The notes beneath the pieces are model-generated. The model worked only from the letters and a program-made list of their open reading frames with translations. It searched no databases and was not told the DNA's origin. Both the position numbers and the translations under genes were made by a program. A stretch of 64,000 nucleotides of DNA from the NCBI GenBank assembly GCA_028278525.1, contig JANQEE010000020.1, positions 1 to 64,000 on the forward strand, given 5' to 3'. Position 1 is the first letter of the stretch. Each line of letters starts with the position of its first letter. This stretch comes from Minwuiaceae bacterium (lineage in GTDB: Bacteria > Pseudomonadota > Alphaproteobacteria > Minwuiales > Minwuiaceae). This document shows positions 26,302 to 34,781 of the stretch, in pieces.

Positions 26302-28236
26302 ATGATCAGACGGATAACCTCTCCGGCTATTTGCATTGCCGCGTTCGCCGCGGTGGCGCCTTTCCCCGCAAACAGCCAGACAACACCGGTCTCAACCTTG
26401 CCGGAGATGGTGGTCACGGCGACGCGGCTGCCGACGCCGCTGGAACAGGTGGCGAGCTCCGTCACCGTGATCACCGCGGAAGACATCGCGCGCAACAATT
26501 ATCGAACGCTGCCGGAGGCCTTACGGACGGTGCCGGGCGTCGACGTCGTCTCCCTGGGGCCGAGCGGCGCGACCACCGCCGTCTTCGTGCGCGGCACCGA
26601 GTCGAACCACACGCTGGTGCTACTCGACGGCATCGAGATCAACGATCCCTCGACCGCGGACGGCGGGTTCGATTTCGCCAACATCATGCTGGAGGACGTG
26701 GAGCGTATCGAATTCCTGCGCGGATCGCAGAGCACGCTTTACGGGTCGGACGCGATCGGCGGCGTCGTCAATATCATCACCAAACGCGGCAAGGGCCCCA
26801 CCAGGGTCTCCGGACGGCTCGAAGGCGGCACGGACTCGACCTTTAACCAGGCCGCTTCGGTAAGTGGCGCCTACGAGAAAGTCGACTACCGCCTGAGCGT
26901 CGAGCGCCTTGATACCGAAGGCCAGTCCATCACGCCGAACCGCAACCGGCCGGACGGCGTCAATTCGGAGAAGGATGGGTTCGAGAACCTGTCGCTCGCG
27001 GCCAGGGGCGGCGTACAGATCACCGAGACCCTGCGCGCCAACGTCGTCACCCGCTATATCGACAGCGAGGTCGAGCTCGACCCCAGCCCTGAAGATCCCA
27101 ACGCGGAGCAGGAAACCGACCAGTTCTTCGGCCGGGTCGAGGTCGAGGCGACGCTGTTCGACGGCTTCTTCGACAACCGTCTCGGCGTCGGCTACACCGA
27201 CTACGACCGCCGGTTCAACAACCCCGCCGACGGCTTGTCCATGAATTTCGCCAACTCCACCTTCGAGGGGCGTAAGCTGAAATTCGACTGGCAAGGAGAC
27301 CTGTATCTCACGGAGACCCAAACACTGACGCTCGGCGCCGAGACGGAGAAGGAGGATGCCGACAGCCGCAGCACCTTTTCCTCCGGTTTCAGCTCGCGCA
27401 CCAACAACGACGTCCGCACCAGCGCCGGGTTCGCCCAGCTTCAGTCAAGCTTCTTCGACCGGCTGTTCAGCACACTCGGCCTCCGCGTCGACGCCCACGA
27501 CCGGTTCGGGACCGAAGTCACCGGCCGCGCCGCCGTCACCTATCTGCACCGCGAGACCGACACCAAACTGAAGGCCTCCTACGGCAACGGCTTCAAAGCG
27601 CCGTCGCTGGAGCAACTTTTCGGCGCCAGTTTCTTCGACCCGTTCGGCCAGACCTTCTCCGGCAACCCGGACCTGAACCCGGAGAGAAGCCATGCCGTCG
27701 AGGCCGGTTTCGAGCAGGCCCTGTGGGAGGACCGCCTGACGGTCGGCGGCACCTTCTTCTACATCGAAATCGACGACCTGATATCGTTCAACGATAGCTT
27801 CACCACGCTGGTCAACGTAGACGAGGCGAAAATCCACGGTATCGAAGCGTTTATCGCCATCCGCCCGCTGCCCGAATTGGGACTCCGCGTCGACTACACC
27901 TTCACCGAAACCGAGGATGAGGAAACTGGCGACAACCTGCTGCGCCGGCCGCGCCATAAGGCGAGCGTCAGCGCCGACCTTCAGGCGACCGAGAGCATCG
28001 ACCTGGCGGTCAACGTGATCTACACCGGCGGCCGTCTGGACATCGATTCCAACACCTTCGCGACGGTGTCGACGACGGACTACGCTCTGGTCAATGTCTC
28101 CGGCAGCTACCGCCTCGGCGAGACTTGGCGGTTCTTCGCGCGGATCGAAAACCTGTTCGACGAAAACTACGAACCGGCGGACGGCTTCAAAGGCCCGGGC
28201 ATCAGCGCGCTGGCCGGCGTCCGCGCGAGGTTCTAG
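26302..28236 (+). CDS. btuB: TonB-dependent outer-membrane cobalamin receptor BtuB
   Basis: A 644-residue beta-barrel receptor. The signal peptide covers about residues 1-27 (ending PANSQ). The TonB box region is PEMVVTATR. The plug domain contains LLDGIEINDPS and GSQSTLYGSDAIGGVVNIIT, typical of BtuB. The barrel ends in the C-terminal aromatic GVRARF. AGGAG precedes the ATG by 9 bases. It is controlled by the riboswitch upstream and heads a btuB-F-C-D-cobU operon. Length is normal. Confidence 0.93.
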   Translation: MIRRITSPAICIAAFAAVAPFPANSQTTPVSTLPEMVVTATRLPTPLEQVASSVTVITAEDIARNNYRTLPEALRTVPGVDVVSLGPSGATTAVFVRGTESNHTLVLLDGIEINDPSTADGGFDFANIMLEDVERIEFLRGSQSTLYGSDAIGGVVNIITKRGKGPTRVSGRLEGGTDSTFNQAASVSGAYEKVDYRLSVERLDTEGQSITPNRNRPDGVNSEKDGFENLSLAARGGVQITETLRANVVTRYIDSEVELDPSPEDPNAEQETDQFFGRVEVEATLFDGFFDNRLGVGYTDYDRRFNNPADGLSMNFANSTFEGRKLKFDWQGDLYLTETQTLTLGAETEKEDADSRSTFSSGFSSRTNNDVRTSAGFAQLQSSFFDRLFSTLGLRVDAHDRFGTEVTGRAAVTYLHRETDTKLKASYGNGFKAPSLEQLFGASFFDPFGQTFSGNPDLNPERSHAVEAGFEQALWEDRLTVGGTFFYIEIDDLISFNDSFTTLVNVDEAKIHGIEAFIAIRPLPELGLRVDYTFTETEDEETGDNLLRRPRHKASVSADLQATESIDLAVNVIYTGGRLDIDSNTFATVSTTDYALVNVSGSYRLGETWRFFARIENLFDENYEPADGFKGPGISALAGVRARF

Positions 28237-28239
28237 GCG

Positions 28240-29082
28240 ATGCGGCCGGGCGGCGCCATCAGCTGGGCGGTTCACTGCGCGATGGGGCTTGCCCTCGCGC
28301 TCTCGCTTCTCGTCCAGCCGGGCGCCGCCCGACCGAACCGCATCGTCTCGCTCAACATGTGCGCCGACCAGTTCGTGCTGATGCTGGCGGATCCGGCGGA
28401 CATCGTCGCGCTCAGCCACTTCTCGAAGAGCGCGGAACGCTCCTATATGGCCGAAGCCGCCGAGCCGTTCCCGATTACCCACGGCCGGATTGAGCATATC
28501 CTGGCCCTGGCGCCGGACCTGGTGCTGACCGGCCCGTTTACCACCGCTACCGTCGGCGCCATGCTGAAACGCACCGGCGTCGCGACCCACGAAGTGCCCG
28601 TCGTCAATAGCCTAGCCGAAATCCGCACTGTTACCCGGACGACCGCTGCGGCGCTCGGCCATCCTGAACGGGGCGAGCGGCTGGTCGCCGAGATGGATCA
28701 CCAACTCGCGACGCTCAAGCCGCGGCCCGGTGCCAGACCGCTCGCCGCGGCATTCGAAGCAAACGCCATCGCCGTGGGCGGCGGCACCCTCATCGACGAT
28801 GTGCTGAATATTGCGGGTTTCGACAACATGGCGACGAAGCTCGGCATGACCGGCTACGCCTATCTCCCGTTGGAAAAGCTGATCGCCGCCCGGCCCGAAT
28901 TCCTTGTCGTCGGCGTCGTCGACCGACGCTACCCCTCGCTCGGCCAACAATTGCTCGACCATCCGGCGCTAAGCCGCGGCGTCAGGCCGTGGCGCACCGT
29001 CACCGTGCCCGGCCGGCTTTGGGTCTGCGGCACGCCGAAAGTAACCGAGGCCGTGCGGCTGCTGACGGAAGCCCGGCGATGA
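28240..29082 (+). CDS. btuF: Periplasmic cobalamin-binding protein BtuF-like
   Basis: A 280-residue helical-backbone (TroA/BtuF) binding protein. Signal sequence residues about 1-30 (ALALSLLVQPGAA). PNRIVSLNMCADQFVLMLADP and ILALAPDLVLTGPF are family marks. Starts 3 bases after btuB; its stop overlaps the permease start by 4 bases. Binds cobalamin in the periplasm and hands it to BtuC/BtuD. Confidence 0.9.
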   Translation: MRPGGAISWAVHCAMGLALALSLLVQPGAARPNRIVSLNMCADQFVLMLADPADIVALSHFSKSAERSYMAEAAEPFPITHGRIEHILALAPDLVLTGPFTTATVGAMLKRTGVATHEVPVVNSLAEIRTVTRTTAAALGHPERGERLVAEMDHQLATLKPRPGARPLAAAFEANAIAVGGGTLIDDVLNIAGFDNMATKLGMTGYAYLPLEKLIAARPEFLVVGVVDRRYPSLGQQLLDHPALSRGVRPWRTVTVPGRLWVCGTPKVTEAVRLLTEARR

Positions 29083-30071
29083 ACGCGTCGCGCTGGCTGA
29101 TCGCCGTCCTCGCCGGACTGGTCGCGCTACTGTTCGTCGGCTCGCTCGCGGTCGGTCCGGAGATGTTTCCGTTGCCTACAGCGCTCCGCGACCTCACGGC
29201 CGGCAATACTTCCATCGCGGCTATCGTCCTGGTCGAGATCCGCCTGCCGAGGGCCGTGCTCGGCCTGATCGTCGGCGCGACGCTCGGACTGACCGGTGCA
29301 GTGCTGCAGGGCCTTTTACGCAACCCGCTGGCGGAGCCGGGCCTGATCGGCATTTCCAACGCCGCCGGGCTCGGCGCGGTCACCGTGTTCTATCTCGGTC
29401 TCGGATCGGCGTTCGCGCTCGCCGTGCCGGTCGGCGGTATTGCCGGCGCCATTGTCGCCGTCGGTGTCGTGTTCCTGCTCGCCGGCCGCGACGCCAGCGT
29501 GCTGACCCTAGTCCTGGCCGGGGTGGCGATTGGTAGCTTCTGCTCTGCGCTGACCGCCCTGATCCTGAACTTCTCGCCCAACCCCTTCGCCGCGCTGGAG
29601 ATCGTGTTCTGGCTGCTCGGCTCCCTCAGCGACCGCAGCCTCGACCACGTCTATCTTGCCGCGCCGCTGATCCTGATCGGCTGGCTGCTGATGGCCGGCG
29701 TCGGCCGCCCGCTCGACGCGCTCACACTCGGCGAGGACACGGCCCAGTCCCTCGGCATCAATCTCCGACAGCTTCGCGCCCGCATCATCGTCGGCACGGC
29801 GCTGGCGGTCGGCCCGGCGGTCGCGGTCACCGGCGGCATCGCCTTCGTCGGGCTGGTCGTGCCGCATCTGCTGCGGCCGTTGGTCGGCTACCAACCGAGC
29901 CGGCTGCTGCCGGTCAGCGCGCTCGGCGGCGCCGCACTGCTGCTCGCCGCCGACATCGCCGTCCGCCTGCTGGCCCGCGGCCCGGAGCTGAAACTCGGCG
30001 TGCTGACCGCCCTGATCGGCGCGCCATTCTTCCTCTACCTGATCCTGAAGACGCGGAGCGCAATGCGATGA
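29079..30071 (+). CDS. btuC: Cobalamin ABC transporter permease BtuC-like
   Basis: A 330-residue inner-membrane permease with about ten helices. LPRAVLGLIVGATLGLTGAV and QGLLRNPLAEPGLIGIS are the FecCD/BtuC hallmarks. The GGIAFVGLVVPHLLRPLVG motif is the coupling region. Start ATG 29079 is part of an ATGA overlap with btuF; an upstream in-frame start at 28989 would lie inside btuF and is not needed. Confidence 0.92.
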   Translation: MNASRWLIAVLAGLVALLFVGSLAVGPEMFPLPTALRDLTAGNTSIAAIVLVEIRLPRAVLGLIVGATLGLTGAVLQGLLRNPLAEPGLIGISNAAGLGAVTVFYLGLGSAFALAVPVGGIAGAIVAVGVVFLLAGRDASVLTLVLAGVAIGSFCSALTALILNFSPNPFAALEIVFWLLGSLSDRSLDHVYLAAPLILIGWLLMAGVGRPLDALTLGEDTAQSLGINLRQLRARIIVGTALAVGPAVAVTGGIAFVGLVVPHLLRPLVGYQPSRLLPVSALGGAALLLAADIAVRLLARGPELKLGVLTALIGAPFFLYLILKTRSAMR

Positions 30072-30865
30072 CCCTGCTTCAGGCAACGGATATCCGCGTT
30101 CGGCTCGGGGACAACGACGTGCTCGCCGGTATCGACGTCGGCCTGAAACCCGGCGAACTGGTGGGACTGATCGGCCCGAACGGAGCCGGCAAGACGACGC
30201 TGCTGCGTGTCCTGGCGCGGCTACTCGATCCCGATACCGGATCCCTCGTCTATGACGGCGCGCCCGTCGCCGGGATCGACCGGCGCGCTTTCGCCCGCGA
30301 GGTCGCCTATCTCGCCCAAAACGCGCCGCTGCACTGGCCGATCACGGTGCGCCGGCTGGTGGCGCTCGGCCGCATTCCCCGCCTCGGCCCCTGGACGCGG
30401 CCGACCCACGCCGACGCGGCGGCCATAGACACCGCGCTGGCGCAGGCCGACATCGCCGATCTGTCAGAACGCATCGTCACCACCCTGTCCGGCGGCGAAC
30501 GCCTGCGCACCCTGCTGGCCCGCGCCCTCGCGACCGAGCCCCGCGTCCTACTGGCCGACGAGCCGATTGCCGCCCTCGATCCCTACCATCAGCTCCACGT
30601 CATGCAGTTGCTGCGGGAACTGGCCGGCCGCGGCGGCGCGGTGATCGCCGTGCTGCACGACCTGACCTTGGCCGCGCGGTTCTGCGACCGCCTGGTCCTG
30701 TTGGACGGCGGCAAGATCGTCGCCGACGGCCCGCCTGACGCAGTACTCAACCCCGCCAACATCGAAACGGTCTACCGGATCGATGCCCATTTCGGCCGGG
30801 TCGGCGACCAGGCTTACGTCGTGCCCTGGACGCGCCGCGCCCCGCCGGGCGACGAACCATGCTAA
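30068..30865 (+). CDS. btuD: Cobalamin ABC transporter ATPase BtuD-like
   Basis: A 265-residue ATPase. Walker A is GPNGAGKTT, the Q-loop LAQN, the signature LSGGERLRTLLARAL, Walker [13 protein letters not shown], and the H-loop LHDLTLA. It overlaps btuC by 4 bases. The order btuF-C-D under a cobalamin riboswitch supports B12 or cobinamide rather than iron-siderophore uptake, which uses similar proteins. Confidence 0.91.
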   Translation: MTLLQATDIRVRLGDNDVLAGIDVGLKPGELVGLIGPNGAGKTTLLRVLARLLDPDTGSLVYDGAPVAGIDRRAFAREVAYLAQNAPLHWPITVRRLVALGRIPRLGPWTRPTHADAAAIDTALAQADIADLSERIVTTLSGGERLRTLLARALATEPRVLLADEPIAALDPYHQLHVMQLLRELAGRGGAVIAVLHDLTLAARFCDRLVLLDGGKIVADGPPDAVLNPANIETVYRIDAHFGRVGDQAYVVPWTRRAPPGDEPC

Positions 30866-30897
30866 ACCTCGCCCTCCCACTCGGACGCGAGGCCTGA

Positions 30898-31410
30898 ATG
30901 GCTCCGATCACCCTGGTCTTAGGTGGCGCCCGCTCCGGCAAAAGCGCCCACGCCGAACGTCTGGCGGCCGACGCGTCGCCACGCCGCGTCTACATCGCGA
31001 CCGCGCAGGCGTTGGACGACGAAATGGCGACACGCATCGCCGATCACAAATCGCGCCGGGATCTCAGTTGGCGGACGGTGGAAGCGCCGCTCGGCTTGAG
31101 CGACGCCATAAAGGCTGCGGCCACACCCGACCACGTCGTTCTGGTCGACTGCCTGACACTCTGGCTCAGCAACCTCCTGTTGGCGGAACATGACATCGAA
31201 AAGGAAGCCGACGGCCTGATTGCCACCCTAACAGACGCCGCTGGACCTTTGATCCTGGTCTCCAACGAAGTCGGCCTCGGCATCGTGCCGGACAACGCCC
31301 TGGCGCGTGCCTTCCGCGACCATGCCGGCCGGCTCAATCAACGCATCGCCGAAGCCGCCGACAAGGTTGTCTTCCTCGCCGCTGGCCTGCCGATGGTGCT
31401 GAAGGGCTAA
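30898..31410 (+). CDS. cobU: Adenosylcobinamide kinase/guanylyltransferase CobU/CobP
   Basis: A 170-residue bifunctional enzyme that phosphorylates adenosylcobinamide and attaches GMP in the lower-ligand branch of B12 synthesis. P-loop GGARSGKS at residues 8-15. RVYIATAQALDDEMATRIADHK holds the guanylylated His region. VLVDCLTLWLSNLL and VSNEVGLGIVP are diagnostic. GAGG before the ATG. Position after btuD suggests salvage of imported cobinamide. Confidence 0.93.
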   Translation: MAPITLVLGGARSGKSAHAERLAADASPRRVYIATAQALDDEMATRIADHKSRRDLSWRTVEAPLGLSDAIKAAATPDHVVLVDCLTLWLSNLLLAEHDIEKEADGLIATLTDAAGPLILVSNEVGLGIVPDNALARAFRDHAGRLNQRIAEAADKVVFLAAGLPMVLKG

Positions 31411-31428
31411 CTAGCTGCGCCCTCGTTT

Positions 31429-31513
31429 GTCATTGCGAGCGAAGCGAAGCAATCTCGACATGCCGCGCCCGGTCTTCACGAGATCGCCGCGGCGCTGCGC
31501 GCCTCGCGATGAC
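31429..31513. repeat. Dispersed palindromic repeat (MITE/REP-like)
   Basis: Imperfect inverted ends GTCATTGCGAG (31429-31439) and CTCGCGATGAC (31503-31513) with CGAAGCGAAGCAATCTC inside. This type of CATTGCGAG...GAAGCAATCTC element is widespread as multi-copy intergenic DNA in bacterial genomes. No transposase is associated; only one copy is in the window. Confidence 0.7.
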
Positions 31514-31544
31514 GAGGCGGACGCCTACCGATTGCCTTTCACGG

Positions 31545-32276
31545 TCACGCCCAGCCGCCGGCGAACGGCAGGACGTGGCCGGTGATGAAGTCCGCGCCGG
31601 GTGAGGCGAGGAAAGCGATGGTCGCGGCCGCCTCCTGCGGCTTGCCCAGCCGGCCGAGCGGGATGTTCTTGACGATCTTCGCCTTGGCCTCCGGGTTGGC
31701 CAGCAGTTCGGCCGGGAAATAGGTCGGGCTCTCCACGAAGTTCGGCGCCAGGGCGTTGACCTGGATGTTGTGGCGCGCGACCTCCTTGGCCAGCGACAGG
31801 GTCAGTGCGTTGGTCGCGCCGCGGCCGGTGACGTACATGGAATAGTTCGGCAGTCCGTGGAACGGCGCCGCCGAAGTCACGAAGATGATCTTTCCCGACT
31901 GCCGCTCCCGCATCCCCGGCAGCACCGCCTGGGCCAGGGCGAACGGCTGAACGACCAGCGCCTCCAGGGTGCGCCGCATGTCCTCCAGGTCCGCTTCCTC
32001 GACCGACGCCCGCAGCGCGGGGAAGGCATCGTTGTTGACCAGCACGTCGACCCGGCCGTAGCGCTCGGTCATGTCGGCCAGCAGGTCGGCCGGCGACTGT
32101 TTATCCGTCGTCTCGACGCCCGGCCGCTCGGCGATGAACGCCTCGCGCGCTGTCGGGTCGACGAAGCTCTCGTCGTGGCAGACCACGCGGGCGCCCTGCG
32201 CCGCCATCTCCTCTGCGGCGGGCCCGCCGACGAAGTGGGTCGCGTGGGTAATCAGAACGATCCTGTTGTCGAGCAT
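31545..32276 (-). CDS. Halohydrin dehalogenase-like short-chain dehydrogenase relative
   Basis: A 243-residue Rossmann-fold protein that lacks the normal SDR features. The NAD-binding T/S-G-x3-G-x-G is replaced by T10-x4-F15-x-G17 (THATHFVG), and the catalytic triad reads S135-x12-Y148-x3-R152 instead of S-Y-K. Both are the published signature of halohydrin (haloalcohol) dehalogenases, which convert vicinal haloalcohols to epoxides without a cofactor. VCHDESF and PFALAQAVLPGM also resemble HheC-type enzymes (ACHDESF, PFALVNAV). Second gene of an operon with an acyl-CoA-dehydrogenase-fold flavoprotein, 2 bases downstream of it. A B12-type MITE lies next to its 3-prime end. Confidence 0.8.
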   Translation of the reverse strand: MLDNRIVLITHATHFVGGPAAEEMAAQGARVVCHDESFVDPTAREAFIAERPGVETTDKQSPADLLADMTERYGRVDVLVNNDAFPALRASVEEADLEDMRRTLEALVVQPFALAQAVLPGMRERQSGKIIFVTSAAPFHGLPNYSMYVTGRGATNALTLSLAKEVARHNIQVNALAPNFVESPTYFPAELLANPEAKAKIVKNIPLGRLGKPQEAAATIAFLASPGADFITGHVLPFAGGWA

Positions 32277-32278
32277 GG

Positions 32279-33451
32279 TCAGAGCATCGCCGTATCCGTG
32301 TCGAGGCCGAGCAGCAGCCTACCGGTCAATTCAAAGGTGGGCGGCGACACCATCATGTGCTGGGTCGCCACATGCACGTCGCGGAAACAGCGCTGCAGCG
32401 GCGATGTCCGAAACACGGCGCTGCCGCCGCCCGCGTTGTACATCAGGTCGACGGCGCCGGCCGCGGCCCGCACCGCATGGCTCGCCGCCAGCCGAAGGTC
32501 GGTCCGCGCCGCCACGCTTATCTCGCCCGCGCCGGCGGCGCTGTCCCACGCTGCTGCCGTCGCTTCGAACAGGAAGGCGCGGGCCGAGCGCAGCATCGCT
32601 TCCGCCTCCGCCAGGTCGGACTGCACGCGGCTCCGTTTGGCGAGCTTGGAGCGGCTGAGCGTCGGCGTCTTGGCCTGCGCCAAATCGATCAATTCGTCGA
32701 TCGACCGCCGCGCGATGCCGAGCGTCACCGCCGCGATCCCCATCGCCAGCAGGCCGAAGATCGGAAACTTGTAGAGCGGCCCGTCCGAGCGCGGCCGGTC
32801 GGTGACAAGCGAGACCGAACGTTCCGCGGGCACGAACCGGTTGGCGACGGCCATGTCGTGACTGCCGGTGCCGCAGAGGCCGGCTGCCTGCCAAGTATCG
32901 ACGATCTCCACCTGGTCGGCCGGAAACAACATCATCCGCGAGTCCGGCATGCCGTTTTCCAACAGCCTCGGCTTGCCGTCGTCAAGGATGACCGAGCCGC
33001 CCATCAGCCAGGCGCAGTTCTGGCTGCCGCTCGCCCATTGCCACCGGCCGCTGACCTCGTAGCCGCCGTCGACGGCCACGGCCTTGCCCATCGGCGCGAA
33101 CACGCCGCCGGTGATCGCGGCTGGATCGGCACCGTAGATCTCCCGCGCCGCCGTCTCCGGCAGGTAGGCGGCGGTCAGCCCGCTGGTCGCGCCAATCATC
33201 ATACACCAGCCCGCCGCGCCGTCGGCTTCAGCCACCGCCTCTATGGCCTTGAGCAGCGTCGCCGGGTCGGCCTCCGCGCCGCCCAGCGAAGCGGGCACCA
33301 GCAGGCGGAATAGACCGGCCTCGGCCATCTGCCGTGCCAGGTCGGCCGGCAATCGCCGCCCGGCCTCGATTTCGTCGGCCCGGTCTCGGATGGTCGGCGC
33401 CAGGGCGCGCGCGGCAGCAAGCGGTTCCGGCGGATGCGATTGAACGGTCAT
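32279..33451 (-). CDS. Acyl-CoA dehydrogenase-fold flavin monooxygenase (HsaA/DszC-like)
   Basis: A 390-residue protein with the ACAD-like N-terminal helical domain (EAGLFRLLVPASLGGAEADP), a middle beta domain (YEVSGRWQWASGSQNCAW) and a C-terminal helical domain. The beta-domain GRWQWASG motif and the absence of the dehydrogenase's catalytic Glu region suggest a group D flavin monooxygenase rather than a dehydrogenase; that is inference. Start at 33451 (MTVQSHPP); an ATG at 33472 is in frame. Stops 2 bases before the dehalogenase-like gene, so co-transcribed. Confidence 0.8.
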   Translation of the reverse strand: MTVQSHPPEPLAAARALAPTIRDRADEIEAGRRLPADLARQMAEAGLFRLLVPASLGGAEADPATLLKAIEAVAEADGAAGWCMMIGATSGLTAAYLPETAAREIYGADPAAITGGVFAPMGKAVAVDGGYEVSGRWQWASGSQNCAWLMGGSVILDDGKPRLLENGMPDSRMMLFPADQVEIVDTWQAAGLCGTGSHDMAVANRFVPAERSVSLVTDRPRSDGPLYKFPIFGLLAMGIAAVTLGIARRSIDELIDLAQAKTPTLSRSKLAKRSRVQSDLAEAEAMLRSARAFLFEATAAAWDSAAGAGEISVAARTDLRLAASHAVRAAAGAVDLMYNAGGGSAVFRTSPLQRCFRDVHVATQHMMVSPPTFELTGRLLLGLDTDTAML

Positions 33452-33549
33452 GCAGCCATCTTCGCCCACCACCGGACGGCGGACAAGCCGTTGTCAGAAT
33501 CGGACGCTCGGTCGATGATGGTCCGACTCAACGGGTAAGGAATCGTCGT

Positions 33550-34356
33550 TTGGAAAGCGTCATTCGCTTGGTGGTGATCGCCGCGGCCGGCTATCTGGTG
33601 ATCCTCTGTCTGATGTTCGCCTTTCAACGTTCGCTGCTCTATTTCCCGGGTGGCACGTTGCCGGGCCCGGCGATGGCCGGCGTTCCCGACATGGCCCCGG
33701 TGACGCTGAACACGGCCGATGGCCTCGCGCTCACGGCCTGGTACAAGGCGCCGCCGCCGGGCCGGCCGGTAATCGTCCTGTTCCACGGCAATGCCGGCAC
33801 CATCGCCAACCGCGCCTTCAAGGCGCGCTTTCTGATCGATGCCGGCTACGGCATGCTGCTGGCATCGTACCGCGGCTACGGCGGCAATCCCGGCAAACCG
33901 ACGGAAGAGGGGCTCTACGCCGACGGCCGCGCCGCGCTCGCCTTCCTGGCGGAGCAGGGCATTGTCGCCGACCAACTCGTCCTGTTCGGCGAATCCCTCG
34001 GCAGCGGCGTCGCCGTCCAGCTCGCCACGGAAACCGAAATCGCCGCCCTTGTCCTGGAGGCGCCGCTCACCTCGGTGCCGGACGTCGCGGCCGCGCATTA
34101 TTTCTATCTGCCGGTCCGGCCGCTGGCCAAGGACCGCTTCGAGTCGGTCGACAAGATCGGCAAGGTCCGCGCGCCGATCCTGGTCTTCCAGGGCGAGAAG
34201 GATGAGGTGGTGCCGGTCCGCTTCGGCAAGGCGCTGTTCGAGGCCGCGCCGGAACCGAAGAAAAGCGTCTTCCTGCCCAACGCCCGGCACAACGACCTCT
34301 ACAATCATGGCGCCGCCGAGATCGTGCTCAAGTTCCTGAAGGATACGTTTCCCTAA
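33550..34356 (+). CDS. Membrane-anchored alpha/beta-hydrolase (BEM46/ABHD13-like)
   Basis: About 268 residues. One N-terminal membrane helix (VVIAAAGYLVILCLMF) is followed by an alpha/beta-hydrolase domain: oxyanion FHGNAGTIANR, nucleophile Ser in LFGESLGSGVAVQLA, Asp in FQGEKDEVVPV and a His in NARHNDLYNHG. I choose a TTG start at 33550 with AAGGA 8 bases upstream, since no ATG/GTG fits; the frame is open further upstream. The stop overlaps the convergent IscU-like gene by 4 bases. Confidence 0.82.
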   Translation: MESVIRLVVIAAAGYLVILCLMFAFQRSLLYFPGGTLPGPAMAGVPDMAPVTLNTADGLALTAWYKAPPPGRPVIVLFHGNAGTIANRAFKARFLIDAGYGMLLASYRGYGGNPGKPTEEGLYADGRAALAFLAEQGIVADQLVLFGESLGSGVAVQLATETEIAALVLEAPLTSVPDVAAAHYFYLPVRPLAKDRFESVDKIGKVRAPILVFQGEKDEVVPVRFGKALFEAAPEPKKSVFLPNARHNDLYNHGAAEIVLKFLKDTFP

Positions 34357-34781
34357 GCGTCCGCGTCCCGCGCCGCCTTCAGCAGGGCGCGAAACGGCAG
34401 CATCACGCATTCGTGCCGGCTTTTCACCTCGCGCACCGGATCGAAGCTCGCGTAATCGGCCCAGTCGCCGTCCGGCGCGGCGCCGTCCTGCTTCAGCATC
34501 GCTTCGACCGTTGTTTCCAGATCCTGCAGCTCGTCCACCGTGCGGCCCGGCGCCTGTTTGCCGAGGATCGAGGCCGATGCCTGGCACAGCATGCAGGCCT
34601 TGGCCTCGTGGCCGATCGCAGCCACCCGGTCGCCGTCCAGCTTCACGTCCAAGGTAATGCGGTCGCCGCAATAGGGGTTGTTGACCCGGACGGAGCCGTC
34701 CGGGTTATCCAGCCGGCCCGCGCCGGTCGCCCGCGCGGCCAGTTTCAACAGGTCTTTCTGGTAGATATCGGCAACCGTCAC
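34353..34781 (-). CDS. IscU/SufU/NifU-N-type iron-sulfur scaffold
   Basis: A 142-residue scaffold for [Fe-S] assembly. The three ligand cysteines are in NPYCGD, ACMLCQAS and RHECVMLPF, with the Asp following the first Cys. Last gene of the cox cluster, sharing a 4-base overlap with the molybdopterin/cytidylyltransferase gene. CoxS needs two [2Fe-2S] clusters, so a cluster-dedicated scaffold is reasonable. General housekeeping use is equally possible. Confidence 0.88.
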   Translation of the reverse strand: MTVADIYQKDLLKLAARATGAGRLDNPDGSVRVNNPYCGDRITLDVKLDGDRVAAIGHEAKACMLCQASASILGKQAPGRTVDELQDLETTVEAMLKQDGAAPDGDWADYASFDPVREVKSRHECVMLPFRALLKAARDADA

